64,000 bases of DNA, taken from IMG/VR virus record IMGVR_UViG_3300005613_000053, positions 1-64,000 of that record. One strand, written 5' to 3'. The notes under the pieces were generated by a model. That model worked only from the letters and a program-made list of their open reading frames with translations, made no database searches and was not told the DNA's origin. The stretch is from a virus. Made by a program: the position numbers and the translations under genes. Below are positions 9,690-17,858 of the stretch, piece after piece; position 1 is the stretch's first letter; every line of letters begins with the position of its first letter.

Positions 9690-9885
9690 TGGTCAAACCC
9701 TCCATCTCCTTAATAAAAACGCCCATAGAAATCAAAATCTTCTTCAGCTCCTTGTCACCCTTAACACCATTATCCTCTATATCAAGAGCCCTCATGGCCT
9801 GCTTATTGGCTTTATAAGGCACTCTACCAGCCCTAACCACCCTGTCAAAGGCCTCATTAACAATCTCGCTGTTCCGTTTTGACAT
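9643..9885 (-). CDS. Small hypothetical protein, neck region
   Basis: An 80-residue protein. I chose ATG 9885 (MSKRNSEIVNEAFDRV) because GGAGAGAG lies just upstream; the longer frame to 9936 begins in an AT-rich gap. It is helical and basic, with a C-terminal stretch LTNVADAVVRRVSAG. It overlaps the next gene by 47 bases. The function is unknown. Confidence 0.6.
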   Translation of the reverse strand: MSKRNSEIVNEAFDRVVRAGRVPYKANKQAMRALDIEDNGVKGDKELKKILISMGVFIKEMEGLTNVADAVVRRVSAGVR

Positions 9886-9925
9886 CACTCTCTCTCCATA
9901 ACAATGGCTTTTTATCAAAAAAATA

Positions 9926-10495
9926 TTATTCAACAACAGCCGGTCTGAGTATTGTAGGCGTCAAAGCACCACCCACCTGCCACTTACTTTCCGGAAATGG
10001 CTCGTTAATTTCCACAAACCATGAAAACTCCGCCACCCTCATAGTACCGGACTTCACAGCATTATAAGACACATTCTCCACCAGACTATCCAGCATATAT
10101 GTATCCGACAATCCTCCTGTTGGGTCCCATCTCGTCTCATTCAAAATCCTCAACTGAAGATTCTCAGGGCTTGTCATTATCTCAGTCAATGCCGTTGCCA
10201 GCGTCGACACATATTCAACCCCATATTTCTCATTATCATTGGTCACTGTCAGCATACACTGAAAGTCATACCTCGGCCTCTGCGCCCTGGTAGTTGCCCA
10301 CCTGTTAGCCCCTGACCCCGGCTCTATCTCAAAAGACGGATATGCACCTATCGGGAGCACACGCCTTAGCCCCTCAAAGACATTAAGAGCAGTATCCTCA
10401 CCCTCATACTCAGCCACAACCCTATTTATACCCAGGTTGTTCCTCTCCAACAGGGCAATCAAAGTCTTAATTATATTACTTGGATTTGTATAAAT
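9926..10495 (-). CDS. Neck or tail-terminator-like protein, 5' end displaced by an HNH gene
   Basis: An approximately 189-residue alpha/beta protein (WVEIN-type strands such as AEFSWFVEINEPFP). Its position between connector and tube genes suggests a tail terminator or neck role. The reading frame continues upstream of the first ATG/TTG (TTG 10462) to an ATT at 10495, and ATT-TAT-ACA-AAT-CCA matches the first codons of the HNH gene just before it except for the third base of the start codon. AGAGGTG stands 4 bases before the ATT. I infer the original gene began MYTNPSNIIKTL and now restarts at ATT, or less likely at TTG. Confidence 0.65.
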   Translation of the reverse strand: MYTNPSNIIKTLIALLERNNLGINRVVAEYEGEDTALNVFEGLRRVLPIGAYPSFEIEPGSGANRWATTRAQRPRYDFQCMLTVTNDNEKYGVEYVSTLATALTEIMTSPENLQLRILNETRWDPTGGLSDTYMLDSLVENVSYNAVKSGTMRVAEFSWFVEINEPFPESKWQVGGALTPTILRPAVVE

Positions 10496-10504
10496 AACAC
10501 ACCT

Positions 10505-11170
10505 CTATGCAGCTACAGGCCAATCAGCCTTTCTTGTTTTCTTCCCAAATTTCATATGAAGTCCTTTATGACAATCATAACATAAAGTCACACCATTATC
10601 TAAATCAAACCTCTTCTCTGGAAAATCAGCCCAACAATCTCTATGATGAGCCACTAATTTAACTCCCCTATCACCACAAATCTGACAAGTAAAATCATCC
10701 CTCTTATAGATATCCTGTCTCCATTTCTTATATCTTACATCAGTTCTAAACCTCTCCCTGTTATACTCCCTCTCCTCATCAGTCAAGAACTTATTTGCAA
10801 GCCCCGTCTCTCTTACCTTTTCTATTTGCAAACAACCACAAGACCTTGTATGCCCACTTATCAAATAACTCCTAAAAACAATCTTCTCACTACCACATTC
10901 ACATTCACAAACCCACTTTTCAAAACTTCCATTAAACTTTCCAATTACTAATAATCTTCCAAATTTCTGTCCTTTAATATCTCTATCAGCATATTTAGAG
11001 CATCCACAATGCTTTTTACGACCCTGAATCAGATTACTATGCCATGTCTCAATTTCTTCCCCACAATCACACTTACATAAATACTTTCCACTCTTCTGTC
11101 TCGATAGTATTTTCAACATTCCCACTCTACGTCCTATTAAAGGCTTCTTTTTGGATGGATTTGTATACAT
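10505..11170 (-). CDS. HNH homing endonuclease inserted at a gene start
   Basis: A 221-residue protein with two copies of a Cys-rich module (YLCKCDCGEE...HCGC and WVCECECGSE...SCGCL), the type seen ahead of HNH domains in phage endonucleases. The C-terminal HNH follows (CQICGDRGVKLVAHHRDC...NGVTLCYDCHKGLH). Its first codons (MYTNPS) are those of the gene downstream, and a 12-base direct repeat flanks the body at 10481-10492 and 11156-11167. Its TAG stop is in frame with the downstream gene. It is probably a free-standing homing gene using the host gene's start. Confidence 0.85.
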   Translation of the reverse strand: MYTNPSKKKPLIGRRVGMLKILSRQKSGKYLCKCDCGEEIETWHSNLIQGRKKHCGCSKYADRDIKGQKFGRLLVIGKFNGSFEKWVCECECGSEKIVFRSYLISGHTRSCGCLQIEKVRETGLANKFLTDEEREYNRERFRTDVRYKKWRQDIYKRDDFTCQICGDRGVKLVAHHRDCWADFPEKRFDLDNGVTLCYDCHKGLHMKFGKKTRKADWPVAA

Positions 11171-11493
11171 TAGTAATACCTGACCCCTACCGACTCCAAA
11201 TCATTCCTTTTAGCCAACTTCACAGCCAACTTTTCAAACTCCTTGACTATCGCTTCCTTGGCCTCATGGTCAGAAAAACCTACACCAATCTCCATCTTAT
11301 CCTTGGTATCTTTCCGAGTTGTATATACCTCTACCCCCTCATTCTTCCTGATTCTGTCTGCCATCCTCTGAATCTCAAAGTGGACATTATTATATGTAGA
11401 AGAATCAGAATCACTTTCTCTCTTAAAAGTAAGTGACAGGTCTACAGCCAATTCCTTGGCCAGGATTAGAAGTTCTTCAGCTACCCTCTTCAT
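11170..11493 (-). CDS. Small leader-bearing protein
   Basis: 107 residues; leader KRVAEELLILAKELAVDL at residues 2-19. The body is alpha/beta with EIQRMADRIRKN and IVKEFEKLAVKL helices and ends SVGVRYY. It overlaps the HNH start by one base, so it lies between two endonuclease insertions. No catalytic motif is visible. Confidence 0.7.
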   Translation of the reverse strand: MKRVAEELLILAKELAVDLSLTFKRESDSDSSTYNNVHFEIQRMADRIRKNEGVEVYTTRKDTKDKMEIGVGFSDHEAKEAIVKEFEKLAVKLAKRNDLESVGVRYY

Positions 11494-11502
11494 CTCAACC
11501 TC

Positions 11503-11988
11503 CTAGAAATCAGGTTCAGGTATTGCCGGAGGCTGCATATTTGGAGGCATTGTATGACTATAATGACTCTTTCTCTTCTGCCCCGGTATCCTATGACTAA
11601 AACGCTTCATCGCAAAAACAGACCTCCTTGAATCATCAATATGAGTCTGCATCTGGTCGGTCATATTCTGCTCCAGCTGCTGGAATTCAGTCAACATAAG
11701 AAGAGCAGCAGTCCAATACCTGGAATACCTTCTTAAATCTCCCGGGAAAACCCTCTTAGTGTTCCCATCAGGCTGAACCGCATTCATTCCCCTCATCGGT
11801 GTATGATATACGTCCTCAAGTATGGCATCTACCTCACGGTCAACAGTCTCCTGAAACCTATTAACCATAGGCTGATTTACCTTGGCCATCTTACCCTCAC
11901 CTATCTGCATAACTCTCAGCACATCCTGGATATCAGTCCATGAACCTGAATAAAATTCCTCAGAAGTAGTAGGAGATATATCTGCCAT
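11503..11988 (-). CDS. Probable head or neck completion protein
   Basis: 161 residues, mostly helical with aromatic and Met/Gln-rich segments (YWTAALLMLTEFQQLEQNM) and a Pro-rich tail (MPPNMQPPAIPEPDF). The start ATG overlaps the HNH stop as TAATG, and its ribosome site GGAGGG lies inside the last codons of the HNH gene. The first eight residues, MADISPTT, are shared with that HNH. It is probably a virion assembly gene, judged by its connector-cluster position. Confidence 0.65.
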   Translation of the reverse strand: MADISPTTSEEFYSGSWTDIQDVLRVMQIGEGKMAKVNQPMVNRFQETVDREVDAILEDVYHTPMRGMNAVQPDGNTKRVFPGDLRRYSRYWTAALLMLTEFQQLEQNMTDQMQTHIDDSRRSVFAMKRFSHRIPGQKRKSHYSHTMPPNMQPPAIPEPDF

Positions 11989-12800
11989 TATGCTACCCTC
12001 CTTTTAGACGAACTTATAAGATTTCCCTTCATACAACCACATGACTTTACCTCACCCCGCCTTAACTTAGTTCCTACAACCTTCTTTTCAATTCCACAAA
12101 TACACCTACACATAAAACTAGCATGGCCATCCTTGGTAGAACCCTCACGCCTTAATACTGTAAAATAACCAAAAGTTAGACCTGATATATCCACCTTCTT
12201 TTTAACAATCCTCAAAGGCTTATGTCTCCTATTTTTTGAACAATACTCATCCCATTGCTTCTTAGTATTCCCCTCTTTCCCATATAAACGATGGAACTCA
12301 TTATGACACGTTTCACAAGCCGTCACACCATTATCAACATCATACCTACCCTGTTTACACCAATGGTAAGCATCCTTATGATGAGCTACAAGATTACCAC
12401 CACGGTCATCTCCACACACCCGACACATATAACCATCTCTTTCATACACATTTCTACGCCACTCTGCATTTCTTGGGTCTAAATCACGATTTACAGCAAG
12501 CTCTCTATCTTCATCTGTAATGTCTGGATTATATATAATCCCATGCCAAATCTCTTTATGTAAACAACCACATGAAGATGTACTACCTCGAACTAAGGAC
12601 TGCCCCAATATATCTTTCTCACTTCCACAATCACAACGACACTTCCATACTGACTTTCGATATTTAGTTCCCGCACGACTCAACACGACAAGACGACCAA
12701 ATCTCCTACCGACAAGATTCAAAGCACTACGACGACCCATATCTCTCATATGAGCCACTCGGTTATATTGCTCTCCAGTTGTAGGACTAATATCAGCCAT
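11988..12800 (-). CDS. HNH homing endonuclease with captured N-terminus
   Basis: 270 residues. After the shared MADISPTT come a Cys module (WKCRCDCGSE...SCGCL) and an HNH core (CRVCGDDRGGNLVAHHKD...NGVTACETCHNEFH). A second Cys module follows near the C-terminus (CRCICGIEKK...SCGCM). The order Cys module-HNH-Cys module differs from the related gene at 10505-11170. The shared octapeptide is encoded with several synonymous differences, so this is an older capture than the 10505 event. Confidence 0.85.
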   Translation of the reverse strand: MADISPTTGEQYNRVAHMRDMGRRSALNLVGRRFGRLVVLSRAGTKYRKSVWKCRCDCGSEKDILGQSLVRGSTSSCGCLHKEIWHGIIYNPDITDEDRELAVNRDLDPRNAEWRRNVYERDGYMCRVCGDDRGGNLVAHHKDAYHWCKQGRYDVDNGVTACETCHNEFHRLYGKEGNTKKQWDEYCSKNRRHKPLRIVKKKVDISGLTFGYFTVLRREGSTKDGHASFMCRCICGIEKKVVGTKLRRGEVKSCGCMKGNLISSSKRRVA

Positions 12801-13080
12801 TTCTTGAACCCCTTCTAGCCGTCCTAACGCCCAACACGCCTTCGGCTATTTTCTCAACATCAACATTCTGTACACTACTTCGTATCCTTCTGGCCACACC
12901 CTTCAAGTCACTTGAAGCCTCAACCACCACATCATATCCACTGCCACCCTCAACATGCCTGCCATCAGTCACCACAAATCCTGACTCGACACACTTCGAC
13001 ACTTCCTTCCTCACGGCCATTATCAAAGCCGCAGAGGTTATCAGACTCCCTATCTCAGCAATCTCCCTGGATATATCCAT
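12793..13080 (-). CDS. Small protein with weak leader
   Basis: 95 residues from ATG 13080 (MDISREIAEIGSLITSA), chosen because AAGGA lies 5 bases upstream and the longer frame overlaps the previous gene. N-terminal helix, then a beta/alpha body (YDVVVEASSDLKGVARRI) and a basic end. It overlaps the HNH start by 8 bases. The function is unknown. Confidence 0.6.
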   Translation of the reverse strand: MDISREIAEIGSLITSAALIMAVRKEVSKCVESGFVVTDGRHVEGGSGYDVVVEASSDLKGVARRIRSSVQNVDVEKIAEGVLGVRTARRGSRNG

Positions 13081-13081
13081 G

Positions 13082-13276
13082 CTATTCCTTCTCTCCGTCC
13101 CAACCCTTATCAACTTCCTCGAAGAATTCATCCTTCTTATCATCCGGAATCTTATCAGGACTATCAACATTCCACTTGTCCAGCTTCTTCTGGAAGTACT
13201 CCTGATACTCCTTCTTCTTACCAGACTCCGCTAAAACCTTCCTTGCCACACTATTCGCCATCTTGTCCATTCTCAT
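13082..13276 (-). CDS. Very small acidic leader-type protein
   Basis: 64 residues from ATG 13276 (MRMDKMANSVARKVLAES). The body KKKEYQEYFQKKLDKWNVDS...FFEEVDKGW resembles a compact family of small proteins seen in many phages and bacteria, recalled by pattern and with no known function. The translation start AGGAGGTTTGTGATGAGAAT is identical to that of the upstream gene, which indicates local duplication of the start region. Confidence 0.7.
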   Translation of the reverse strand: MRMDKMANSVARKVLAESGKKKEYQEYFQKKLDKWNVDSPDKIPDDKKDEFFEEVDKGWDGEKE

Positions 13277-13286
13277 CACAAACCTC

Positions 13287-13562
13287 CTATACAGATATTC
13301 CATACCTTTTTAAATGAGCCGTAAACCCGTCTATAATATCCCACGCAACATCATTAGGGTCCTTGCCACCGGTATCCATATCCTCAACCACATCTACCAC
13401 TTCCCCTAATAAATCATCCATATCAACATTACTTTTTATAAAATTCGATATAGCCTTCTTTGAAGCCTTTTCTACCGCAGGATTCACTCTTGCACTCCTA
13501 CTCCCTGACTCCAACTCTCTAGCAATAAATACCAACTCTTTTGCTATTTTATCCATTCTCAT
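13287..13562 (-). CDS. Small leader-bearing protein
   Basis: 91 residues from ATG 13562; leader MDKIAKELVFIARELESG. The body is acidic and helical (MDDLLGEVVDVVEDMD, WDIIDGFTAHLKRYG). It shares its ribosome-binding and start region with the next gene. The function is unknown. Confidence 0.7.
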   Translation of the reverse strand: MRMDKIAKELVFIARELESGSRSARVNPAVEKASKKAISNFIKSNVDMDDLLGEVVDVVEDMDTGGKDPNDVAWDIIDGFTAHLKRYGISV

Positions 13563-13573
13563 CACAAACCTCC

Positions 13574-13936
13574 TCAATCGTCGTATATCCTATAATCCAA
13601 CTCAACAGCAGCTAAATTTGCCTTCGCATAAGGCGCAGCAATCGCAAGCCTGCCAATCCACTTCTCTCCCGGCTTCAATTTCAAGAATGGATAAAAAGTA
13701 GAAGCAGGCTTACTTCCTATCTCCAAATAGTTCGTATCATCCAAATTTTCAAATATAGAGATACCAGGCGTCGTTACATCTCCAAGACCCAAAGCCTCTT
13801 CAGTAGTCCCTATCTCCTGAACACTTCTTACCAACTTCGCAGTTGTCTGGGATGCTGCAACAGCACCACTCGAGACATTATCAGTCAAGTCTCCATTATT
13901 CAGTTGTAATTTAAAGTTATACGAAAACTCCGACAT
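13574..13936 (-). CDS. Virion protein of the connector region
   Basis: 120 residues, beta-rich (FSYNFKLQLNNGDL, IGRLAIAAPYA, AVELDYRIYDD). Hydrophobic strands alternate with polar loops, as in small virion adaptor or decoration proteins. It lies between the putative neck gene and the leader cluster. No leader is present, which sets it apart from its neighbours downstream. Confidence 0.6.
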   Translation of the reverse strand: MSEFSYNFKLQLNNGDLTDNVSSGAVAASQTTAKLVRSVQEIGTTEEALGLGDVTTPGISIFENLDDTNYLEIGSKPASTFYPFLKLKPGEKWIGRLAIAAPYAKANLAAVELDYRIYDD

Positions 13937-13951
13937 CTCCTACCTCCAATT

Positions 13952-14749
13952 CTAATAAGGTCCTTGATTAGGCTTCCATCCCCTAAGCCTTCCAGTCAAA
14001 AACGGAATACCATGCGCTCCAGAACTACCGCCCCCACCTCTAATTCCATCAAAATAGAACCTTGTCGGCGGAGCAAGATAATTACCGGTCTTGAACTTCT
14101 CATTCTGCATAGCATTATCAGCCCTCTGCTCAGCATTGCTCTTCAATGTCTCCAACTGACCAACAACATCACCACCGCCACCATCAATCTCATTAGGCCC
14201 TATCGCAAATATCAGCCTGTATCTCCACAGGTCATAATCCAAAAGCAATTTCTCCATACACATCGCAAAAGCCAGGTCAGTCATCACACCTTCCCAATTT
14301 GTCGGAGCACTATTTACTGTATAATCCGTCGGAGGACCAAATGCAGTCGTATTGATAATCGACACAGCAGCCGTATAGAACCCCTCCAAAATCTCCGCCC
14401 TGAAATAATCAAACCAGTAATCAGCCTCTACTGTATCCCTCGGCCTAGTATCAGCACCCGTATCAACAACACCAACCTGAAAAGTACCATTATCATAATC
14501 TATATTCGTAACAGTAGCAGACGACACCAAAACACCATTCTTCCTTATTCTTAAAGGAGCATCAGACAACCAATTACCATATGTCACTCCCCATGTAACC
14601 AGGTCATCAGGACTGAGGTTACAAGGCTCATCATGTATGCAAATCTGCCTAAAAGACATCAACCTCGGTGTCATTAAGTCATCAATCAAATGATTAAACT
14701 TAGCCGAACTTGCTACTCCTGTTGGTATATAAGTGCCTGGAAAAGTCAT
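13952..14749 (-). CDS. Probable head-tail connector or neck protein
   Basis: 265 residues. It starts with ATG overlapping the stop of the HNH gene (ATGA). The first residues MTFPGT are echoed in that HNH (MAVFPGT). The central part is aromatic-rich (WFDYFRAEILEGFYTAAV) and the C-terminus is Gly-rich (GGGGSSGAHG). Context (next to other neck-type genes) suggests a connector. The family is not recognised. Confidence 0.6.
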   Translation of the reverse strand: MTFPGTYIPTGVASSAKFNHLIDDLMTPRLMSFRQICIHDEPCNLSPDDLVTWGVTYGNWLSDAPLRIRKNGVLVSSATVTNIDYDNGTFQVGVVDTGADTRPRDTVEADYWFDYFRAEILEGFYTAAVSIINTTAFGPPTDYTVNSAPTNWEGVMTDLAFAMCMEKLLLDYDLWRYRLIFAIGPNEIDGGGGDVVGQLETLKSNAEQRADNAMQNEKFKTGNYLAPPTRFYFDGIRGGGGSSGAHGIPFLTGRLRGWKPNQGPY

Positions 14750-15405
14750 AGTTTTTCTCCCTCATAATACTCAAGATATGCAGCCCCCTTACGTAGAATG
14801 TCTGGATTCTTGCCATTACCTATCATCCTATTACATCCATTACACAACAAAGCACGAACAGCCCCCGTAGAATGGTCATGGTCAACATTAGCCACCTTAG
14901 CTTTGTTCTGGCTTCTCATTTCTATCCTTTCGCTACAAATTGCACACCTACCATCCTGCTTCTTATACATGGTTCGATAGTTGGAATAAGTAAATCCAAT
15001 GATACCATACTTCTTCCAGCATCTCTCTTTCTCCGCCTCATAATTTTTAGGGTCATCAAGACGCTTCATATCCGATTCTTTCCGAGCTAATACGCAGACC
15101 TCACATCTGCACCCATAAATCGAATACCCAGTCAATCCGTGTTCTGGAGGCTCCTTACCCCTAAGTCCAGCCTTATACTCATCTCTTTTCTGCTTCCGAG
15201 CCTCCACACACACATCACACCGACATCCATACACAGAATAGCTTTGAGAAGTTCCATGCTCCGGCGGCTCTGTACCTTGCAACCTCTCACGCCTCTTTCT
15301 GGATACCTCCCGCTTTGCATCACGACAAATATCACATCTACACCCAGTATTATAGCCGTATTGCCCATGCTTGACATCTTTCGTTGTTCCCGGGAATACC
15401 GCCAT
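14746..15405 (-). CDS. Endonuclease VII-type HNH protein with three Cys repeats
   Basis: 219 residues. Three tandem modules of the form YGCRCDVCxxARK occupy residues 1-110. A recombination-endonuclease-VII-like core follows: DGRCAICSERIE, VDHDHSTGAVRALLCNGCN and a closing AAYLEYYEGEKL. Cys pairs and the DHDH motif would bind zinc and metal. Its start MAVFPGT mirrors the MTFPGT of the gene it precedes, the third such pair in this window. It is probably a homing-type nuclease. Confidence 0.85.
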   Translation of the reverse strand: MAVFPGTTKDVKHGQYGYNTGCRCDICRDAKREVSRKRRERLQGTEPPEHGTSQSYSVYGCRCDVCVEARKQKRDEYKAGLRGKEPPEHGLTGYSIYGCRCEVCVLARKESDMKRLDDPKNYEAEKERCWKKYGIIGFTYSNYRTMYKKQDGRCAICSERIEMRSQNKAKVANVDHDHSTGAVRALLCNGCNRMIGNGKNPDILRKGAAYLEYYEGEKL

Positions 15406-15407
15406 GA

Positions 15408-15785
15408 TTAATCCTCCAACTCTCGCTTCATAAACTTCACCATCTCATCAGGCGTCATCTTCATCCCAATCTTAATCAATCCAATAGAACTATCCGGCCA
15501 GTTATCAGCCAATTTCACAGAAGCCACCTCATATGTAGCTCCACCCCACTTCTTCACAAAACCATTCAGAGACTTTGCCAAATCCTTAAAATCTGCCTTT
15601 ACCTCTGCCTTATCCTGCTCATTTCCATAAGACAAATAATGAATCCTCGCCTCTATAAAATCCTTACCCTTAGATACCGAAATAGTTCTCTCATAGTTAT
15701 CAGTCTTCTTACTACCCAGACCCATACCAGAACTCAACTCCTTAGCAGCCAAAACCAACTCTCTCGCTATGATATCATTCCTCAT
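15408..15785 (-). CDS. Leader-bearing protein
   Basis: 125 residues; leader NDIIARELVLAAKELSSG at residues 3-20. The body has strands ERTISVSKGKDFIEARIHYL and a helical end (DEMVKFMKRELED). It overlaps the previous gene by 4 bases. The function is unknown. Confidence 0.7.
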   Translation of the reverse strand: MRNDIIARELVLAAKELSSGMGLGSKKTDNYERTISVSKGKDFIEARIHYLSYGNEQDKAEVKADFKDLAKSLNGFVKKWGGATYEVASVKLADNWPDSSIGLIKIGMKMTPDEMVKFMKRELED

Positions 15786-16492
15786 GTCAAGTCCCTCAAT
15801 CTCAAAGTTCCCTTTTCATCAGGCCAGTAACCCGGAGTAACTATCTTCTTCTCACTCGGACCCCACTCAAAAATATCCAGAAATTCAATCATCCCGCGCG
15901 GTCCCTGGCCGCCATAACCAAACGAAAATCCCTTAAATACATGCGACGCCTTAGAACCATCGACAGCTCTCTTGAAATAAGCCTTAGTCGTCCACTCAGC
16001 TTTACCTCTATCATACTGGAAAGTTCCACCCAGAAGGTCATAACCAGCATCTTTTATTCTCCTGGCATTCTCCAGACTATCCCTCGTCGCCCCATCCTTC
16101 TTCAACTGTAAAGGCCTTATTACCGTAAAATCACTCTTTACAGCCACCTTATCACTGGCAATCCTCTTTATCCTGAAAGCCCCTGTCTTCTCCAGCAACT
16201 TCTCCAGCTTGCCATAACTTCCCCTCGACCTCGAAAAAGCATTCCCTACGACCTGAGGAGCATTCTTCAACCTGAGTTCCATCACACGGTCACGCCACCT
16301 GATACTCCTGAAATCCTCACTCTTATGAGGGCCCCTTACGAAAATAGCATCCAAATTGTCACTAACCCAGAAATCCTTACCACCAGAATACTTAGGACTG
16401 AACTGAACCGCTCCCCTCAACTCATCGAGAGAAACCTTATCAGAAACCAAGTCTCTTGCGACCTTAACCAGTTCCATGGCAATCCTGTCCAT
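15782..16492 (-). CDS. Leader-bearing protein, large body
   Basis: 236 residues; leader DRIAMELVKVARDLVSDK. The body is mixed and rich in Gly, Arg and aromatics (FKGFSFGYGGQGPRGMIEF, GYWPDEKGTLRLRDL). Its size makes it one of the larger cargo-like proteins of the cluster. No motif identifies an activity. Confidence 0.7.
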   Translation of the reverse strand: MDRIAMELVKVARDLVSDKVSLDELRGAVQFSPKYSGGKDFWVSDNLDAIFVRGPHKSEDFRSIRWRDRVMELRLKNAPQVVGNAFSRSRGSYGKLEKLLEKTGAFRIKRIASDKVAVKSDFTVIRPLQLKKDGATRDSLENARRIKDAGYDLLGGTFQYDRGKAEWTTKAYFKRAVDGSKASHVFKGFSFGYGGQGPRGMIEFLDIFEWGPSEKKIVTPGYWPDEKGTLRLRDLT

Positions 16493-16502
16493 AACATTCT
16501 CC

Positions 16503-16892
16503 TTAGCTCACATACGCTGCTAGGTCATACCTATCCCAAGGGTCTTTAACAGAACCCGCAGCCATAGCCATTATCACACCATGCAATTTTTTAAATCTTC
16601 CATTCTTATCATCAAAATAAACTTCGAACTTCCATTCCTTTGCATTCGGCTCTCCGGTGTCCCTATCTTTTATATATCTTGCACCCTTAAGTTCCCAGTT
16701 TATTACTGCACTATCCATCACCTTCCAAAGCCTATCAACTGCTCCCCATCCAACATCCTTAAACAAACCCTTGGAATACTTAGACAGCAAAGAATTAACC
16801 CTATTTACAGCAGTCCTCTTACTCAAACCGTCCAAAGAAGTCTCACCCTCGATATATGAAGCAATTTTCTCAGCTATTCTGTCCTGGTCCAT
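16503..16892 (-). CDS. Hypothetical protein with weak leader
   Basis: 129 residues; N-terminus MDQDRIAEKIASYIEGET is a weaker form of the leader. The body includes YIKDRDTGEPNAKEWKFEVY and GVIMAMAAGSVKDPWDRYD. The short gaps to both neighbours place it in the same operon. The function is unknown. Confidence 0.65.
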   Translation of the reverse strand: MDQDRIAEKIASYIEGETSLDGLSKRTAVNRVNSLLSKYSKGLFKDVGWGAVDRLWKVMDSAVINWELKGARYIKDRDTGEPNAKEWKFEVYFDDKNGRFKKLHGVIMAMAAGSVKDPWDRYDLAAYVS

Positions 16893-16894
16893 AC

Positions 16895-17281
16895 CTACCT
16901 CACATTAAACTTAGCAACCCCATCCTCCGATACACCCTTCAACTTATACTTCGGGCTGTACCTGGACTGTAAATACTTCAAAAGCTCACTTGCCTTCTTC
17001 TCATCCATGTTCGCAACCTGCATCTTTGCAGAGGTAACAAACCTTGAACCTCTATACTGTCCCAGGGATACTTTCAGTCCCTGAACTGAAAGCCCCTTAC
17101 TCTTTAGGTCTTTTATCAAAGTTTTATGTAAGTGGTCAGAGGCCTCATTTTCCCACTGGTCTTTAATGCCCTTGATTTTCTGACGGACATCAAAGAAAAC
17201 GGCCGAAAACAAATCTTCCGGCCGCTTCTTTGCAGTAAGCACACAAACCGCCACTCTATCAGCAATGGCGCCTCTTTTCAT
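16895..17281 (-). CDS. Hypothetical protein with weak leader
   Basis: 128 residues; N-terminus MKRGAIADRVAVCVLTAKK. The body is basic and alpha/beta with FFDVRQKIKGIKDQWENEA and a C-terminal domain ELLKYLQSRYSPKYKLKG. The function is unknown. Confidence 0.65.
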   Translation of the reverse strand: MKRGAIADRVAVCVLTAKKRPEDLFSAVFFDVRQKIKGIKDQWENEASDHLHKTLIKDLKSKGLSVQGLKVSLGQYRGSRFVTSAKMQVANMDEKKASELLKYLQSRYSPKYKLKGVSEDGVAKFNVR

Positions 17282-17300
17282 TACAACCTCCTACATGACA

Positions 17301-17552
17301 TTATGTGAAGCACATAGCCTTCAACGACCTCAAGTTATCTATAAACTTTCTCGCTTTGACTGTCCCGTTCCCCCCGAAATATGAGGCCTTTATCTGCCCC
17401 AGTTTCCCCTCCGGGATATTAAAAACGAAGACAACCTTTTTCCCGCCATCTGGAGTCTTCTGCGATTCAGCAGTCTCCAACGGAAAATCGAGAGAGCATA
17501 GATAGGCCGAGAAATATATGTCAGATGTCCTATATAACTTTACATCACCCAT
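17301..17552 (-). CDS. DUF5659-like small protein
   Basis: 83 residues from ATG 17552, 6 bases after GGAGG; the longer frame begins within the preceding gene. LYRTSDIYFSAYLCSLDFPL, KKVVFVFNIPEG, then a basic end KARKFIDNLRSLKAMCF follow the pattern of the DUF5659 family as I remember it. Proteins of this kind are common in phages and have no known activity. Confidence 0.7.
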   Translation of the reverse strand: MGDVKLYRTSDIYFSAYLCSLDFPLETAESQKTPDGGKKVVFVFNIPEGKLGQIKASYFGGNGTVKARKFIDNLRSLKAMCFT

Positions 17553-17563
17553 CCCGCACCTCC

Positions 17564-17854
17564 TCATACCTCTCTTATGTCACCGTTACCATAGTCATGA
17601 GCCACAGTTTTCAAAGGGCCGTCACCGTGTTCTTTCCTCATCCTCTTGCCGGCATCCTCATTCCTCTTGGTCATTTCCTTATTGAACGACTCCTTCTTAC
17701 TTGGCCATCCACCACCTTTTAGTATGAAACTACAGTTATCATACGTCCTTTTAGCGGTTTCCCCACAGTCACAGGCTACTTCCCGAGGCGCTTTGCCTAT
17801 CGGGAAGTCCCTGTCAAACTGCCCACACTTTTCGCATTCATAGCCGAACAGCAT
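17564..17854 (-). CDS. FmdB-type zinc-ribbon protein
   Basis: 96 residues from ATG 17854 (SD GGGAG, 7 bases). The start YECEKCGQFDRDFPIGKAP, then CDCGETAKRTY, matches the FmdB regulatory/zinc-ribbon fold with four Cys (CxxC...CxC). The C-terminus is basic. It may bind nucleic acid. It overlaps the stop of the upstream gene by a few bases. Confidence 0.8.
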   Translation of the reverse strand: MLFGYECEKCGQFDRDFPIGKAPREVACDCGETAKRTYDNCSFILKGGGWPSKKESFNKEMTKRNEDAGKRMRKEHGDGPLKTVAHDYGNGDIREV

Positions 17855-17858
17855 GGCT

